DNA of 47,385 nucleotides from Tubiluchus corallicola (Eukaryota; Priapulida; Priapulimorpha; Priapulimorphida; Tubiluchidae): positions 4,404 through 51,788 of the forward strand of contig JAQGDQ010002423.1 in NCBI GenBank assembly GCA_030141605.1, written 5' to 3'. The position numbers were made by a program, and so were the translations under genes. The notes under the pieces are model-generated. The model did no database searches. It was given only the letters and a program-made list of their open reading frames with translations, and was not told where the DNA came from. Positions 19,492-28,229 of the stretch are shown piece by piece. How positions within the stretch are numbered: position 1 is the first letter of the stretch; each line of letters opens with the position of its first letter.

Positions 19492-19543
19492 TTTGTATAG
19501 GAGAAAAAATACATCTATATTTGTTCTCATAATAACAAATATA
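19492..19543. promoter_or_regulatory. Palindromic operator with two divergent -7 boxes
   Basis: A 10-bp inverted repeat TATATTTGTT-8 nt-AACAAATATA (19516-19525 and 19534-19543). Each arm contains TATATTTG, an exact TAnnTTTG box, one for each strand. The rightward promoter also has TTTG at 19492-19495 with a 20-nt spacer. A repressor dimer on this palindrome would cover both promoters. Confidence 0.65.
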
Positions 19544-19555
19544 CAAATAAAAAAA

Positions 19556-19719
19556 ATGAAAATGAATTTAAAGTATCTGGTAAAAAAATCCATTAAGCGA
19601 AAAACATAGCCAAAGCCCTAGGCTGTTCATCTGTTTATGTAAACCAGATAAAAAGCGAAAAATCAAAAGGAGTGAGGCAAACAAGGCTATACCAGAATAT
19701 AATAGATGTGCAGCCATAG
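19556..19719 (+). pseudogene. Frameshifted small HTH (Ner-like) early protein
   Basis: The first gene read rightward from the operator. Frame one gives MKMNLKYLVKKSIKRKT and stops. The frame that overlaps it continues IAKALGCSSVYVNQIKSEKS and GVRQTRLYQNII, a clear helix-turn-helix of the Ner/Cro size class, stopping at 19719. One more A in the A5 run near 19600 would join them into about 54 residues. It is either inactivated or a homopolymer miscall. In intact Mu-like phages a gene here regulates the early promoter. Confidence 0.55.
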
Positions 19720-19755
19720 ATAAAGTACTTGTAAAGCACAGCAAAAAGAACAAAA

Positions 19756-20070
19756 ATGCATAACCACAGCGGCATTACTATATATAAAGCTAAGATACAC
19801 CTAACTATAAGCAAGTTAGTAGAAATGGGAATAAGTAAAAATTACATCAAAAAAGCACTTTCGAAAGCCAAAGGTTACCCTAATAGTTACCCTGAAAGGT
19901 TACCCTCTTGGCATCGCATTAAAGAACTATATGGCAACCGTAAAACCGTATGGGTGTGTTATGAGACTATAACAGATATATGACCTGCAAACCTACCTAC
20001 TTGCAGCAAATGAAGATCTAGAAGAGAGAGGGCTAATGAACAAAACAATTTTATTAATAAAAACATTTTA
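19756..20070 (+). pseudogene. 5' fragment of a phage early gene, possibly transposase
   Basis: A 75-codon frame (MHNHSGITIYKAKIHLTISK ... GNRKTVWVCYETITDI) stops at 19983, but the next frame carries on with YDLQTYLLAANEDLEERG to a TAA near 20070. The combination of a short helical DNA-binding-like start and the KTVWV.YETI phrase reminds me of the N-terminal region of Mu-type transposases in Bacteroidota phages. The catalytic domain is absent. The fibre-gene leader follows directly, so everything between has been deleted. The identity is tentative. Confidence 0.4.
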
Positions 20071-20084
20071 AAAAAAGTAAAACT

Positions 20085-21647
20085 ATGGCAAAAAAAAGTT
20101 TAGAAAGACAAGTTTACATAACTGGAGAAGGAGGACGCAAATGGTTCTCGGACGACTGGATAAATATGCAAAACACACTACTTGAAATAAGCAACAAGCT
20201 GCTTGAAGGAGTAGGCAACTGTGTAGTAGCCGGCATAGAAGCAACAGGCACAGGACCCTACAACCTAAGCGAAGGCATAGCCTATATAGATGGTGAATTC
20301 TGCTACTTCGAAGCCCTTACCAACACCACACTACCCATTTACCTAAGTAAAAGCGAAGTAGAGGTAAAAAAACGTGAATATGCTGGTGGAACGGCACTAG
20401 CCATCTCACGTAGGTATGTAGCCAAGGTAAACACATCGTCCACAGGAGCTAATGAACTAGAAATAAACGCAAACAACTACCCCAGCCTACGACTAGCCAA
20501 GATAAATCCCAATGGAGAGCTTGTAGGCTTACCCAAGAGCGACAGCCCCACACTAAACAGTAGCAACACCTTAGCCACCAGTAAGGCGGTATACGACAAG
20601 CTAAGTGACTTACCCAACGCCAAGAGCGACAGCCCCACACTTAACGACAGCAACACCTTAGCCACCAGTAAGGCGGTGAGGGATGCCACAAGGGGTAGTT
20701 CTTCCACACAGGTGAAAATAGGAGATAATGCAGAAGCCAGTGGCACCTATTCCACCGCACTGGGATATAGAGCAGAAGCCAGTGGCTACCGATCCACCGC
20801 ACTGGGATACTATGCAAATGCCACTGGCAACAATTCCACCGCACTGGGATACTATGCAAATGCCACTGGCAACAATTCCACCGCACTGGGATACTATGCA
20901 AATGCCACTGGCAACAATTCCACCGCACTGGGATACCATGCAAAAGCCAGTGGCGAAGATTCCACCGCAGTGGGACGAAGTGCAAAAGCCCTTGGCACCT
21001 CTTCCACCGCACTGGGATACTGGGCAACAGCCAGTGGCAGCTATTCCACCGCACTGGGATACAATGCAAATGTATCAACAGATAGCACTATGGTGCTTGG
21101 GGACTCTAATACCACTGTAAAACTAGGCAATGGTAATGTGGTAACTTCCGACGAGCGAGATAAGATAGACATAGCCGATAATGAGCTGGGACTGGACTTT
21201 GTAAAGCAGATAAAAACCCGCAAATGGAGAGGCAACAATAGAGACCAATATTGGATAAGAGAAAAAGTAAAAGAAAAAAGAGAAGGAGCAGCAGAGGAAG
21301 AAGAAAGAGAAGTATTCAAAACAGACGAGAAAGGCGAGCGTGTGTACGATGCTAAGGAACACGCCAAGGGGAGCAAGGCAGGCAAGCGCTGGCACAGGGG
21401 GGTAGTATCCCAAGAGATGCTCAAGCTCATAGACCCTATGGTGTTTTCGGGTGTGAAGGACACAGAGGTGAACAACCCCGACATCAACCACCAAGAAATG
21501 GGCTTTGCCTACGACCAACTCATCGCCCCTATGATAAAAGCCATACAAGAACTATCAACAAGAATGGAAGAAAAGCAAACCCAAGTACAACAACAGAAAA
21601 CACAAATAGAGCAACTTCTTAACCGAATAGAACAATTGGAGAAGTAA
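20085..21647 (+). CDS. Tail fibre with YadA-like head repeats and S74 chaperone
   Basis: 520 residues. The N-terminus (about 1-160) is a fibre attachment region. Two copies of the module NSSNTLATSKAVYDKL/NDSNTLATSKAVRD follow (about 145-205). Next come eight 14-residue units like STALGYYANATGNN (about 222-335), the trimeric left-handed beta-roll of YadA-type adhesins. From about 350 there is an S74 intramolecular chaperone: TSDERDKIDI with the likely catalytic Ser355, Lys360, HRGVVSQEML, then a C-terminal coiled coil QTQVQQQKTQIEQLLNRIEQ. S74 domains trimerise fibres and then cut themselves off. Probably a receptor-binding fibre. It lies far from the tail module and next to early-gene debris. 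Confidence 0.85.
   Translation: MAKKSLERQVYITGEGGRKWFSDDWINMQNTLLEISNKLLEGVGNCVVAGIEATGTGPYNLSEGIAYIDGEFCYFEALTNTTLPIYLSKSEVEVKKREYAGGTALAISRRYVAKVNTSSTGANELEINANNYPSLRLAKINPNGELVGLPKSDSPTLNSSNTLATSKAVYDKLSDLPNAKSDSPTLNDSNTLATSKAVRDATRGSSSTQVKIGDNAEASGTYSTALGYRAEASGYRSTALGYYANATGNNSTALGYYANATGNNSTALGYYANATGNNSTALGYHAKASGEDSTAVGRSAKALGTSSTALGYWATASGSYSTALGYNANVSTDSTMVLGDSNTTVKLGNGNVVTSDERDKIDIADNELGLDFVKQIKTRKWRGNNRDQYWIREKVKEKREGAAEEEEREVFKTDEKGERVYDAKEHAKGSKAGKRWHRGVVSQEMLKLIDPMVFSGVKDTEVNNPDINHQEMGFAYDQLIAPMIKAIQELSTRMEEKQTQVQQQKTQIEQLLNRIEQLEK
20751..21086 (+). repeat. Eight 42-bp tandem repeats in the fibre gene
   Basis: Units start at 20751, 20793, 20835, 20877, 20919, 20961, 21003 and 21045, each beginning TCCACCGCA.TGGGA. 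The units starting at 20793, 20835 and 20877 are almost identical. All are in frame and encode the YadA-like head. Copy number could change by slippage without breaking the gene. Confidence 0.9.
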
Positions 21648-21660
21648 TTTAACAGTTAGT

Positions 21661-21850
21661 AATTCTGTGCAGCAGAAAAAGATGCCCTTCTTTGAAATTT
21701 AGCAAGTTTTCAAACGAAATGTAGCGAAAAGGAATGGGCTTCTGTTTGAAGTGAGCGAATCAATGAGCGAACAAGCTCAGCCCATTTCAGTGCAACGAAG
21801 AGTAAGAAAACCCTTTAAAAGCAGTTATACTCTGCTGCGCAAAATTACTA
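21661..21850. repeat. Fibre-spacer repeat, copy A
   Basis: Starts AATTCTGTGCAGCAGAA and contains an imperfect long inverted repeat (arms about 21690-21740 and 21780-21815). The part TTTGAAGTGAGCGAATCAATG to AGCCCATTTCAG closely matches copy F at 31079-31123. No gene is seen in this spacer. Confidence 0.75.
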
Positions 21851-21863
21851 AGCTTTCTTTTTT

Positions 21864-22364
21864 TTAAGTATTTTTATTATTACTTATCTCAATCTTAGGT
21901 CTTACTATTGTTTGTGGGTATTCCTTTTTGTGTGGATCTTTGTAAGCTGTTTCGTACACCATATTGTACACCTTAATGTTTTCGGTGGTCATAGGCTCAA
22001 ACTTACTACTCACACGTTGTAAGGATGAAAAATGCTCTCCGCCCCAGTCTTGCAGTTGGCTATGCACCTTGTCTATAATGTCCAGTTTGTTAAGTGCTTC
22101 TTCTCTTACGGCCTGTGGTGCTAAGTTGTGCCAGTCGTTGCCAGCTTGTAGGCCTATGCGTATCTGCACTTGCACAATGCCTTGTTGCACTTGTTCGCTC
22201 AGTCCTTGCCACTGCGTATCGTTAAAGTCTATTAGTGCAGCAGGCATTACTACGGTATGGTTTTCACTTAGGTTTTCAAACTGTCCTTCCTCCAAGGTTA
22301 TATAATTGAGTTCTGGTACATTTTGCATCAATCTGTCTGAAACTTCTTTAAATAATTCTTTCAC
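21864..22364 (-). CDS. Tail-completion-type phage protein, reversed
   Basis: 166 residues: MKELFKEVSDRLMQNVPELN, then QVQIRIGLQAGNDW, DIIDKVHSQLQDWGGEHFSS and a C-terminus with VYETAYKDPHKK. The pattern (short helical start, beta strands with QV.IRIG, IIDKVH..L) is that of small minor tail proteins found between head and sheath genes in Bacteroidota Mu-like phages. Here it lies on the minus strand next to the reversed terminase-small-like gene, far from the sheath gene, so it has been moved or inverted. The role is inferred from family resemblance only. Confidence 0.5.
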   Translation of the reverse strand: MKELFKEVSDRLMQNVPELNYITLEEGQFENLSENHTVVMPAALIDFNDTQWQGLSEQVQQGIVQVQIRIGLQAGNDWHNLAPQAVREEALNKLDIIDKVHSQLQDWGGEHFSSLQRVSSKFEPMTTENIKVYNMVYETAYKDPHKKEYPQTIVRPKIEISNNKNT

Positions 22365-22498
22365 TGTTTTTTTACATTTTAGTATTATATTATAATTATT
22401 GTACTGCCTCTAATTTGGCAATATCTTAGCTATACCTTAGGGGGCTAGCCAAAAACTCTTTTTTAAGCATTTCGTAAATTCTTCCTCCTCTACCAATT

Positions 22499-22945
22499 TC
22501 ATTGTATCTGGCTCGATTTATTTAGTATAAAAGCATCTAATAGATTTGTTACCTCTGCTATTTTTGCAGGCTCTACTTCGTGCAACCACCCAGTAAATTC
22601 CGTAGCCACATTAATAATATCAGCCAGAGAAATATCAACTTCTAAATGCTGTATTGCAGCCGATAGCTTAGACATTATGCTTGCCTCCTTACTATTGGCA
22701 TAGCGTTTTCCTGCTCCACGTTTGGCAATGGTGTTGTTCAACTCGCGAAGCTGAGCATAAAAATTACGCAGCATTTCGGGCTTAGAGATACTCATAGCAC
22801 TACGTTCCAAATCCCACTGGTTTTTTTTCACCCACTTGTTTATAGTTTGTTCTGTTATTCCCATCCTATTTGCCAGCTCCTTCTCCGTGCATCGGGTGTG
22901 GGTATATATATAGTAGGCTAATTGTTTCTTTTCTTTTACATTCAT
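22499..22945 (-). CDS. Terminase small subunit-like HTH protein, reversed
   Basis: 148 residues from the ATG at 22945 (MNVKEKKQLAYYIYTH). The upstream extension to 23029 is unlikely to be translated. The N-terminal HTH, CTEKELANRMGITEQTINKW, then VKKNQWDLERSA, is typical of Mu gp27/DUF1804-like terminase small subunits, which recognise phage DNA for packaging. The C-terminus is helical (LADIINVATEFTGWLHEVEP). No large terminase follows in the 134 bp to the next reversed gene, so the packaging motor has been lost. Confidence 0.6.
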   Translation of the reverse strand: MNVKEKKQLAYYIYTHTRCTEKELANRMGITEQTINKWVKKNQWDLERSAMSISKPEMLRNFYAQLRELNNTIAKRGAGKRYANSKEASIMSKLSAAIQHLEVDISLADIINVATEFTGWLHEVEPAKIAEVTNLLDAFILNKSSQIQ

Positions 22946-23105
22946 AGTATTCTCAAATTTATTTGTATTGCAAATATGATGTGTTTTCTCTTTTTTTTTG
23001 CAAAACACTCCGAGCTTGACAACAAACACTCCAAAGCTTGCAATGTTTCTTGCTTCTAATGGTTTTAACTATGATTTTTGTAACGCAATTTCTTAGAAAA
23101 GAACT

Positions 23106-23960
23106 ATGAAGAAGAACTACTCCTTTATACTTTCCGATGAAACGGTCAACTCTTATGGCTACCGTGTGCTTACCAGTGGTATCAATTTAAAGCATTTCAA
23201 ACAAAACCCCATTATGCTCTACGACCACAATAGCCAGCTGATGCCCATAGGCCTATGGAAAAACATACGAGTAGAAAAAGCACAGCTAAAAGCCGATGCC
23301 GTATTTGACGAAAAAGACAAATTGGCTCGAACTGTAAAAAGCAAAGTAGAACAAGGTATACTCGATGCTACCTCCATAGGTATTACAGTGCAAAAAACCT
23401 CTAAGGAAAAAGAACATATGATAAAAGGGCAAAAAAGTGCCACCATTGTACAAAGTGTACTCAAAGAAGCCTTTATCGCAACTCTTCCTGCCAATAAAAA
23501 CGCACTGAAACTACATTTCCACAATCCACAAATTACACTATCTGCAAACTGTAGTATACAACAACTGAACGATTTGTTAGAAGCTCATTTAGACAAAACT
23601 GAATGGAACAGGTACACAGACAGCAGAAATACTAAGGTACAAAAGCCCAGTAAACTGCATATTAAACTTGGCGTAGAATCCGATAACGAGGTGCTGAACC
23701 TTATAGAACAAAAAGACCAACAAATAGAGCAGCTCAGTAGCACTGTGGAAACCTATAAAGCCAAAGAAAAAGAACGGAAGGAGGCAAAAATGACAGCACT
23801 GCTCAACCAAGCTATAAGCGAACGCAAAATTACAGAAGCTGAAAAAAACAACTGGAAAGCAATGTTTTTGCAAGACACTGAAACGGTAAAGCGAATGTAT
23901 AAAGAAGAGTTTGGAACGAAAATGCCAGATAGGTTAATTGAGCGATTAAAGGAGAAATAG
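23106..23960 (+). CDS. Prohead protease fused to scaffold
   Basis: 284 residues. The N-terminal domain (about 1-150) resembles HK97-type prohead serine proteases: NPIMLYDHNSQLMPIG carries the likely catalytic His, and GILDATSIGITV the likely Ser. It is followed by a linker and, from about 195, a coiled-coil scaffold-like region (QKDQQIEQLSSTVETYKAKE) with a compact helical end. In an intact phage it would process the procapsid, and the capsid gene would follow. Here a long repeat follows and the capsid survives only as a fragment at 31.3 kb, so the protease has no known substrate in the window. Confidence 0.7.
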   Translation: MKKNYSFILSDETVNSYGYRVLTSGINLKHFKQNPIMLYDHNSQLMPIGLWKNIRVEKAQLKADAVFDEKDKLARTVKSKVEQGILDATSIGITVQKTSKEKEHMIKGQKSATIVQSVLKEAFIATLPANKNALKLHFHNPQITLSANCSIQQLNDLLEAHLDKTEWNRYTDSRNTKVQKPSKLHIKLGVESDNEVLNLIEQKDQQIEQLSSTVETYKAKEKERKEAKMTALLNQAISERKITEAEKNNWKAMFLQDTETVKRMYKEEFGTKMPDRLIERLKEK

Positions 23961-24177
23961 AACAACAATTAAAAAAAACGAAGGATTGTTTCCATCTACA
24001 AAAATACAAGTTTCACAACCCTTGGCTTATTATAAAGGATAAATATAGTTATTTTTTTTAGTGTTTTTTTCTTTACACTTTTTTGCCTTGAACCAACCGA
24101 GCGTTGTAAGTTTGCTACGTTCGGCGGGTTCTTTTTGACTAACAAAAAGAAAAAAGCTTTTGAAAAACAACAAACAA

Positions 24178-24490
24178 AATACCGCATAGCAGAAACAAAC
24201 GCCCTTAAAGGCTAAAACTAAAAACTGCAAAATACTGCGTAGCAGAATACGATGCCGCCTAATAAAAATAGCGTTAAGCCCTTTGTAGCGAAGGAGAAAA
24301 AAGAGGATTTTCTGTTTGAGCCGCAGGCGAGTTTAAAATCTTCTCTCCGTAGCGAAGAAGGGTAGCGTAATTTTTATTCAGCGGGAGGTTTTTGCTCACA
24401 AACTTTGCTTTCAAAGGAGTTCGCGAGCTTGCTACACTCGGTTGCTTCTTTTTGACTGACAAAAAGAAGAAGAAAAAGAGCAAAAAACAA
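24178..24490. repeat. Fibre-spacer repeat, copy B
   Basis: TGCGTAGCAGAATAC, then a long imperfect inverted repeat (arms about 24254-24297 and 24341-24388, CCTAATAAAAATAGCG against TTTTTATTCAGCGGGAGG), then GCTACACTCGGTTGC and a 10-bp hairpin CTTCTTTTTG-ACTGA-CAAAAAGAAG. About 155 bp (24236-24393) are almost identical to copy C. A shorter related piece lies at 24090-24170. Spacer 23961-24518 holds no gene. Confidence 0.85.
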
Positions 24491-24518
24491 TATTAATAAT
24501 TATTCAAAACAAAACATT

Positions 24519-26318
24519 ATGACAACCAATTCTTTCCAAGAAGGCAACGGAGTCTTCAACACAACTACACCTAACGCACCCAACAACGTGCATATAGGCG
24601 AAAACGACGTATTAAAACTAAAAGTAGGCGAAATATCCTACGACAACCAATACTTTAGCGTTTCCAACGAAGCCACCTCCCCCCAAGCCATATACTGCGA
24701 CGACGTAAGCCTATGGATAGTAGATGACACTACCAACAAAGTATACCGTTACGACGCAGACAACATCTATACTGGCAACTCCTTTAGCGTATCTGCAGAA
24801 ACCACCTCCCCCCAAGGAGGCTACTTCGACGGCAGCCATCACTGGATAATAAGCGGAGAGAACAAAGTCTACAAATACTCCTCAGGTCTTTACACTGGTA
24901 CCTCCTTCGACCTAACCAACCAGACCACCTCTCCCCAAGGAGGCTACTTTGACGGCAGCCATCACTGGATAATAAGTGCCACCAACGTAGTATACAAATA
25001 CGACAGCTCAGGCAACTACACCAACACATCATTTGACACCTCCAATGAAACCAGCTCCGCCCAAGGCGGCTACTGGGACGGTGCAAACCATTGGATAATA
25101 GGAGAAAACAGCCAATCAGTGCATCAATACGACACCTCAGGAACATACACAGGATTTAGCTTCACCACAGCCGGCGAGACCACCGATATACGCGACGGCT
25201 ATTGGGATGGTAAAAATCATTGGGTATTAGACGACACACAAAAAGTAGTTTACAAATACAACGTCCCCTCAGAAGTAGAAATAGGCACAGACACCTTGAT
25301 ACACGGAGCAATGCAGTCGGAAAGCATAGTAGATGCCCTAGGCAGCAAAGGAAACCCCGGACAAGTTCTCACGGCAAAAGAGAAAGACACCTACCAATGG
25401 ACAGACGACCTAACAGACAACCTCAACAACATCAACGAACACAAGAACAAAACCGACAACCCACACCAAGTAACAAAAACCCAAGTAGGACTTGGTAACT
25501 TACCCAATGCCAAAAGCGACAGCACTACACTAAACAGCAGCAACACATTGGCTACAAGTAAGGCAGTGAGGGATAAGTTAAGTAGTATACAACAAGGCAA
25601 TGGCACATTCAACACTACTATACCTACCAACGCTAATGATGTACACATAGGACAAGGTGATGCAGTAGTGGTAAGAGACAATGGTAAGGTTGGCATAGGC
25701 ACCACAACCCCACTGGAAAAGCTAACAGTAATTGATGGAAACATAAGAATACATGGGATAAACAATGGAATTGATTTGCAAACAGCATCAGGAATAAGGT
25801 CTTGGATAACTGTATGTAGTGGTGGCAGACTGCAAATTGGTGGTACAGGCAATAAACCCCCTGAAAAAGGAGCTATTACTATTAACGGTGGAAAAGTAGG
25901 CATAGGCACTGGCTCACCCAACCAAAAACTATCTGTAGACGGCAACGCCTCCAAATCAGGAGGAGGAAGCTGGGCTACATACTCCGACCAACGCCTTAAA
26001 AAGAACATACAACCCTTTACTGATGGGTTAGAGATTATTGAAAACATCAACCCCGTCAATTTCAAATACAACGGAAAAGCAGGCCACAAAGCCGATGGCA
26101 AAACCTACACAGGCATAGTAGCACAAGAGCTTTACGAACACGCCCCACATATGTTCGAAAAGGTAAAAACAAAACTCAACGACACCGACACCGAAGACAC
26201 CGAACTATATATCTATGATGGAGGAAACACACTACTATACACACTAGTAAATGCCACCAAACAACAACAAACACAGATAGAGCAACTTCTTAAAAGAATA
26301 GAACAATTAGAGAAGTAG
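24519..26318 (+). CDS. Tail fibre with aromatic repeats and S74 chaperone
   Basis: 599 residues. Residues about 45-245 hold five units of about 40 residues like SPQGGYFDGSHHWIISGENK, then VYKY.SSG.YTGTSF. These probably form a beta-propeller or beta-helix. Next comes the phage-fibre module NPHQVTKTQVGLGNLPNAKS, then SNTLATSKAVRDKL (about 310-352), a shaft with GKVGIGTTTPLEKLTV, and an S74 chaperone with YSDQRLKKNIQPF (Ser489, Lys494), VNFKYNGKAGHKADG, TGIVAQELYE and the C-terminal coiled coil QQTQIEQLLKRIEQLEK. The last residues match the end of the 20085-21647 fibre, so the two share modules. Receptor-binding role inferred. Confidence 0.85.
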   Translation: MTTNSFQEGNGVFNTTTPNAPNNVHIGENDVLKLKVGEISYDNQYFSVSNEATSPQAIYCDDVSLWIVDDTTNKVYRYDADNIYTGNSFSVSAETTSPQGGYFDGSHHWIISGENKVYKYSSGLYTGTSFDLTNQTTSPQGGYFDGSHHWIISATNVVYKYDSSGNYTNTSFDTSNETSSAQGGYWDGANHWIIGENSQSVHQYDTSGTYTGFSFTTAGETTDIRDGYWDGKNHWVLDDTQKVVYKYNVPSEVEIGTDTLIHGAMQSESIVDALGSKGNPGQVLTAKEKDTYQWTDDLTDNLNNINEHKNKTDNPHQVTKTQVGLGNLPNAKSDSTTLNSSNTLATSKAVRDKLSSIQQGNGTFNTTIPTNANDVHIGQGDAVVVRDNGKVGIGTTTPLEKLTVIDGNIRIHGINNGIDLQTASGIRSWITVCSGGRLQIGGTGNKPPEKGAITINGGKVGIGTGSPNQKLSVDGNASKSGGGSWATYSDQRLKKNIQPFTDGLEIIENINPVNFKYNGKAGHKADGKTYTGIVAQELYEHAPHMFEKVKTKLNDTDTEDTELYIYDGGNTLLYTLVNATKQQQTQIEQLLKRIEQLEK

Positions 26319-26334
26319 TAATGAATAACTAGTA

Positions 26335-26640
26335 ATTAAAATTCTGCACAGCAGAATACAAACGCCCTTAAAGGCTTTTGATAGAAAAACAGCGAAATTA
26401 AAATTCTGCGTAGCAGAACACGATGCCGCCTAATAAAAATAGCGTTAAGCCCTTTGTAGCGAAGGAGAAAAAAGAAGATTTTCTGTTTGAGCCGCAGGCG
26501 AGTTTAAAATCTTCTCTCCGTAGCGAAAAAGGGTAGCGTAATTTTTATTCAGCGGGAGGTTTTTGCTTCTTTTTGACTGACAAAAAGAAGAAGAAAAAGA
26601 ACATAAAAAAAGCATTTACAGGCTTTTGATAGAAAAACAG
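26335..26640. repeat. Fibre-spacer repeat, copy C
   Basis: Contains AATTCTGCACAGCAGAATAC and a second AATTCTGCGTAGCAGAAC, then the same long inverted repeat as copy B (about 26421-26563), then the TTTTTGACTGACAAAAAGAAG hairpin. Copies C and D are adjacent in the 600-bp spacer between the S74 fibre and the LVIVD gene. Confidence 0.85.
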
Positions 26641-26885
26641 CGATGTTAAAATTCTGCGTAGCAGAATACGACCGCCCTATTTTAAATTTCGTAAAACTTC
26701 AAACGCAGCGAAACGTAAAAATGGGCTTTGTTTGAGAGAGCGAATTACTGAGCGAACGAGTTTAGCACATTTTAGAGTAGCGAAGAGTAGAAGTTCAGAA
26801 ATTTAAAATCAGGCTTGATTTTTTGCTCGCTACACTCGGTTGGCTCTTTTTGACTGACAAAAAGAAGAAGAAAAAGAACATAAAA
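26641..26885. repeat. Fibre-spacer repeat, copy D
   Basis: ATTCTGCGTAGCAGAAT, then a second type of long inverted repeat: one arm CGCCCTATTTTAAATTTCG to AAAATGGGC (26673-26725), the other about 26764-26815 (CATTTTAGAGTAGCG to TTTAAAATCAGGC). It ends with GCTACACTCGGTTGG and the TTTTTGACTGACAAAAAGAAG hairpin. About 167 bp (26651-26818) are almost identical to copy E. Confidence 0.85.
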
Positions 26886-26918
26886 TAACTATTAATAACC
26901 ATTAAAAACTAAAAAACT

Positions 26919-28145
26919 ATGGCAACAACACCAGTAACACAAGGCGATTTCCTTGACCAATTAGAAAGCAACTATACTATAAACAGCAATAGTAGTGGTG
27001 CTACTCTAATACCTGAAGAAACAATAGCAGATAGTGGAATTGAACACCCTATATTCTTATGGATAGAGGGTAATAAAATGTACCTATCAGTTAACATCCA
27101 AGACTTTATAAGTGTGTGGGACATAAGCAACCCCACCAACCCCGTACGACTTCTGGACGAAGATTTTGGGATGGGAGTGTTTACAGGCTTATCAGGGAGT
27201 ATTTGGAAAGATGGCAATACCATCTATGCAGCAGATTCTAGGCTTAGTAAAGTAACGGTATGGGATGTATCAGACCCTAAAAATCCTACTAGACAAACCA
27301 ATCAAGAAATAAGCCTACTCGTCCCAGGAGGAATATGGAAGGATGGAGATACTCTATATCTAACTGGTAAATATGAACATATGACTGTATGGGATGTATC
27401 CAACCCCACCAACCCTGTAAGACAAACCAACCAAGAATTTGGACAAGGAGTATTTAACGCTGCAACTCGTATGTTCAAAGAAGGAAATAAATTGTATATA
27501 ACAGACCACAACTTAAGCCGTGTAACCGTATGGGATTTATCCAACCCTACCAATCCTACAAGACTTACTGACGAAGAATTTGGAAGTGGAGTGTTAGATG
27601 AACCAGTAGTAATAAGGATAGCAAATAGCAAAGCATACGTAGTAAGCCATGGGTCAGAATTGGTAAACGTATGGGACATAAGCAACCCTACCAATCCTAT
27701 AAGACTTACTGACGAAGAATTTGGAAAGGGGGTGCTTATTAATCCTTTTGGCTTATGGATTAAAGGAGATAAAGCATACGTATCATCAAATGATACCTCA
27801 ACAGGAGTAACCGTATGGGACTTAAACACAGGCAATCAGATAATAGATAACAATGCCAACAACATACTAGGCAAGCTACAAGTAGCAGATAAAAAAATAA
27901 GAATAGAATACAGCTGCCAAAACAATGGAGAATACACCATAAAAGAAGTAATAGACGACAACACTATAGAAGTAAACGAACCCCTAGTGTCCGAAACCTT
28001 CAACGGAAGAGTACTACACAGCAATAACAATGGCGAAATATGGGAACTGATAGACGACAACTACTACCTAAGAGAAAAACAGTGTGAAAATAATACAGAA
28101 AATACGGACGACACAGACGATTCAGAACATATAGGTGAATTATAG
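26919..28145 (+). CDS. LVIVD-repeat fibre-type protein
   Basis: 408 residues. Six or so units carry VWDISNPTNPVRL/TDEEFG.GVL (from about residue 65 to 305), an LVIVD-type repeat that is expected to form a beta-propeller. There is no signal peptide and no S74 domain. After a short linker (NANNILGKLQVADKKI) the C-terminal 110 residues look like a small beta-rich domain ending in an acidic tail with a single Cys. The leader before the ATG (ACTATTAATAACCATTAAAAAC) resembles that of the neighbouring fibre genes, so I read it as a tail-tip or receptor-binding protein of the element. A host surface protein is less likely because it has no export signal. Confidence 0.6.
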   Translation: MATTPVTQGDFLDQLESNYTINSNSSGATLIPEETIADSGIEHPIFLWIEGNKMYLSVNIQDFISVWDISNPTNPVRLLDEDFGMGVFTGLSGSIWKDGNTIYAADSRLSKVTVWDVSDPKNPTRQTNQEISLLVPGGIWKDGDTLYLTGKYEHMTVWDVSNPTNPVRQTNQEFGQGVFNAATRMFKEGNKLYITDHNLSRVTVWDLSNPTNPTRLTDEEFGSGVLDEPVVIRIANSKAYVVSHGSELVNVWDISNPTNPIRLTDEEFGKGVLINPFGLWIKGDKAYVSSNDTSTGVTVWDLNTGNQIIDNNANNILGKLQVADKKIRIEYSCQNNGEYTIKEVIDDNTIEVNEPLVSETFNGRVLHSNNNGEIWELIDDNYYLREKQCENNTENTDDTDDSEHIGEL

Positions 28146-28229
28146 GGAAATATAACACAGCAAACACCCCTAAAAGAAAAATTTGTCCCCCCACTACACC
28201 CTCCTCACGAAGGGTGGGGGAAGGCAAAA

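Noticed and set aside
20449-21078. Several minus-strand ORFs with repeated IPVRWNCCQW-like segments
   Set aside because: They are antisense shadows of the 42-bp repeats in the fibre gene; the plus frame has the clear domain order.
20751-21086. CRISPR-like regular repeats
   Set aside because: The 42-bp units are contiguous without spacers and encode in-frame protein repeats. No CRISPR array was seen anywhere in the window.
20728-21120. Plus-strand second-frame ORF with PPHWDTMQ repeats
   Set aside because: Overlapping shadow of the same tandem repeat in another frame.
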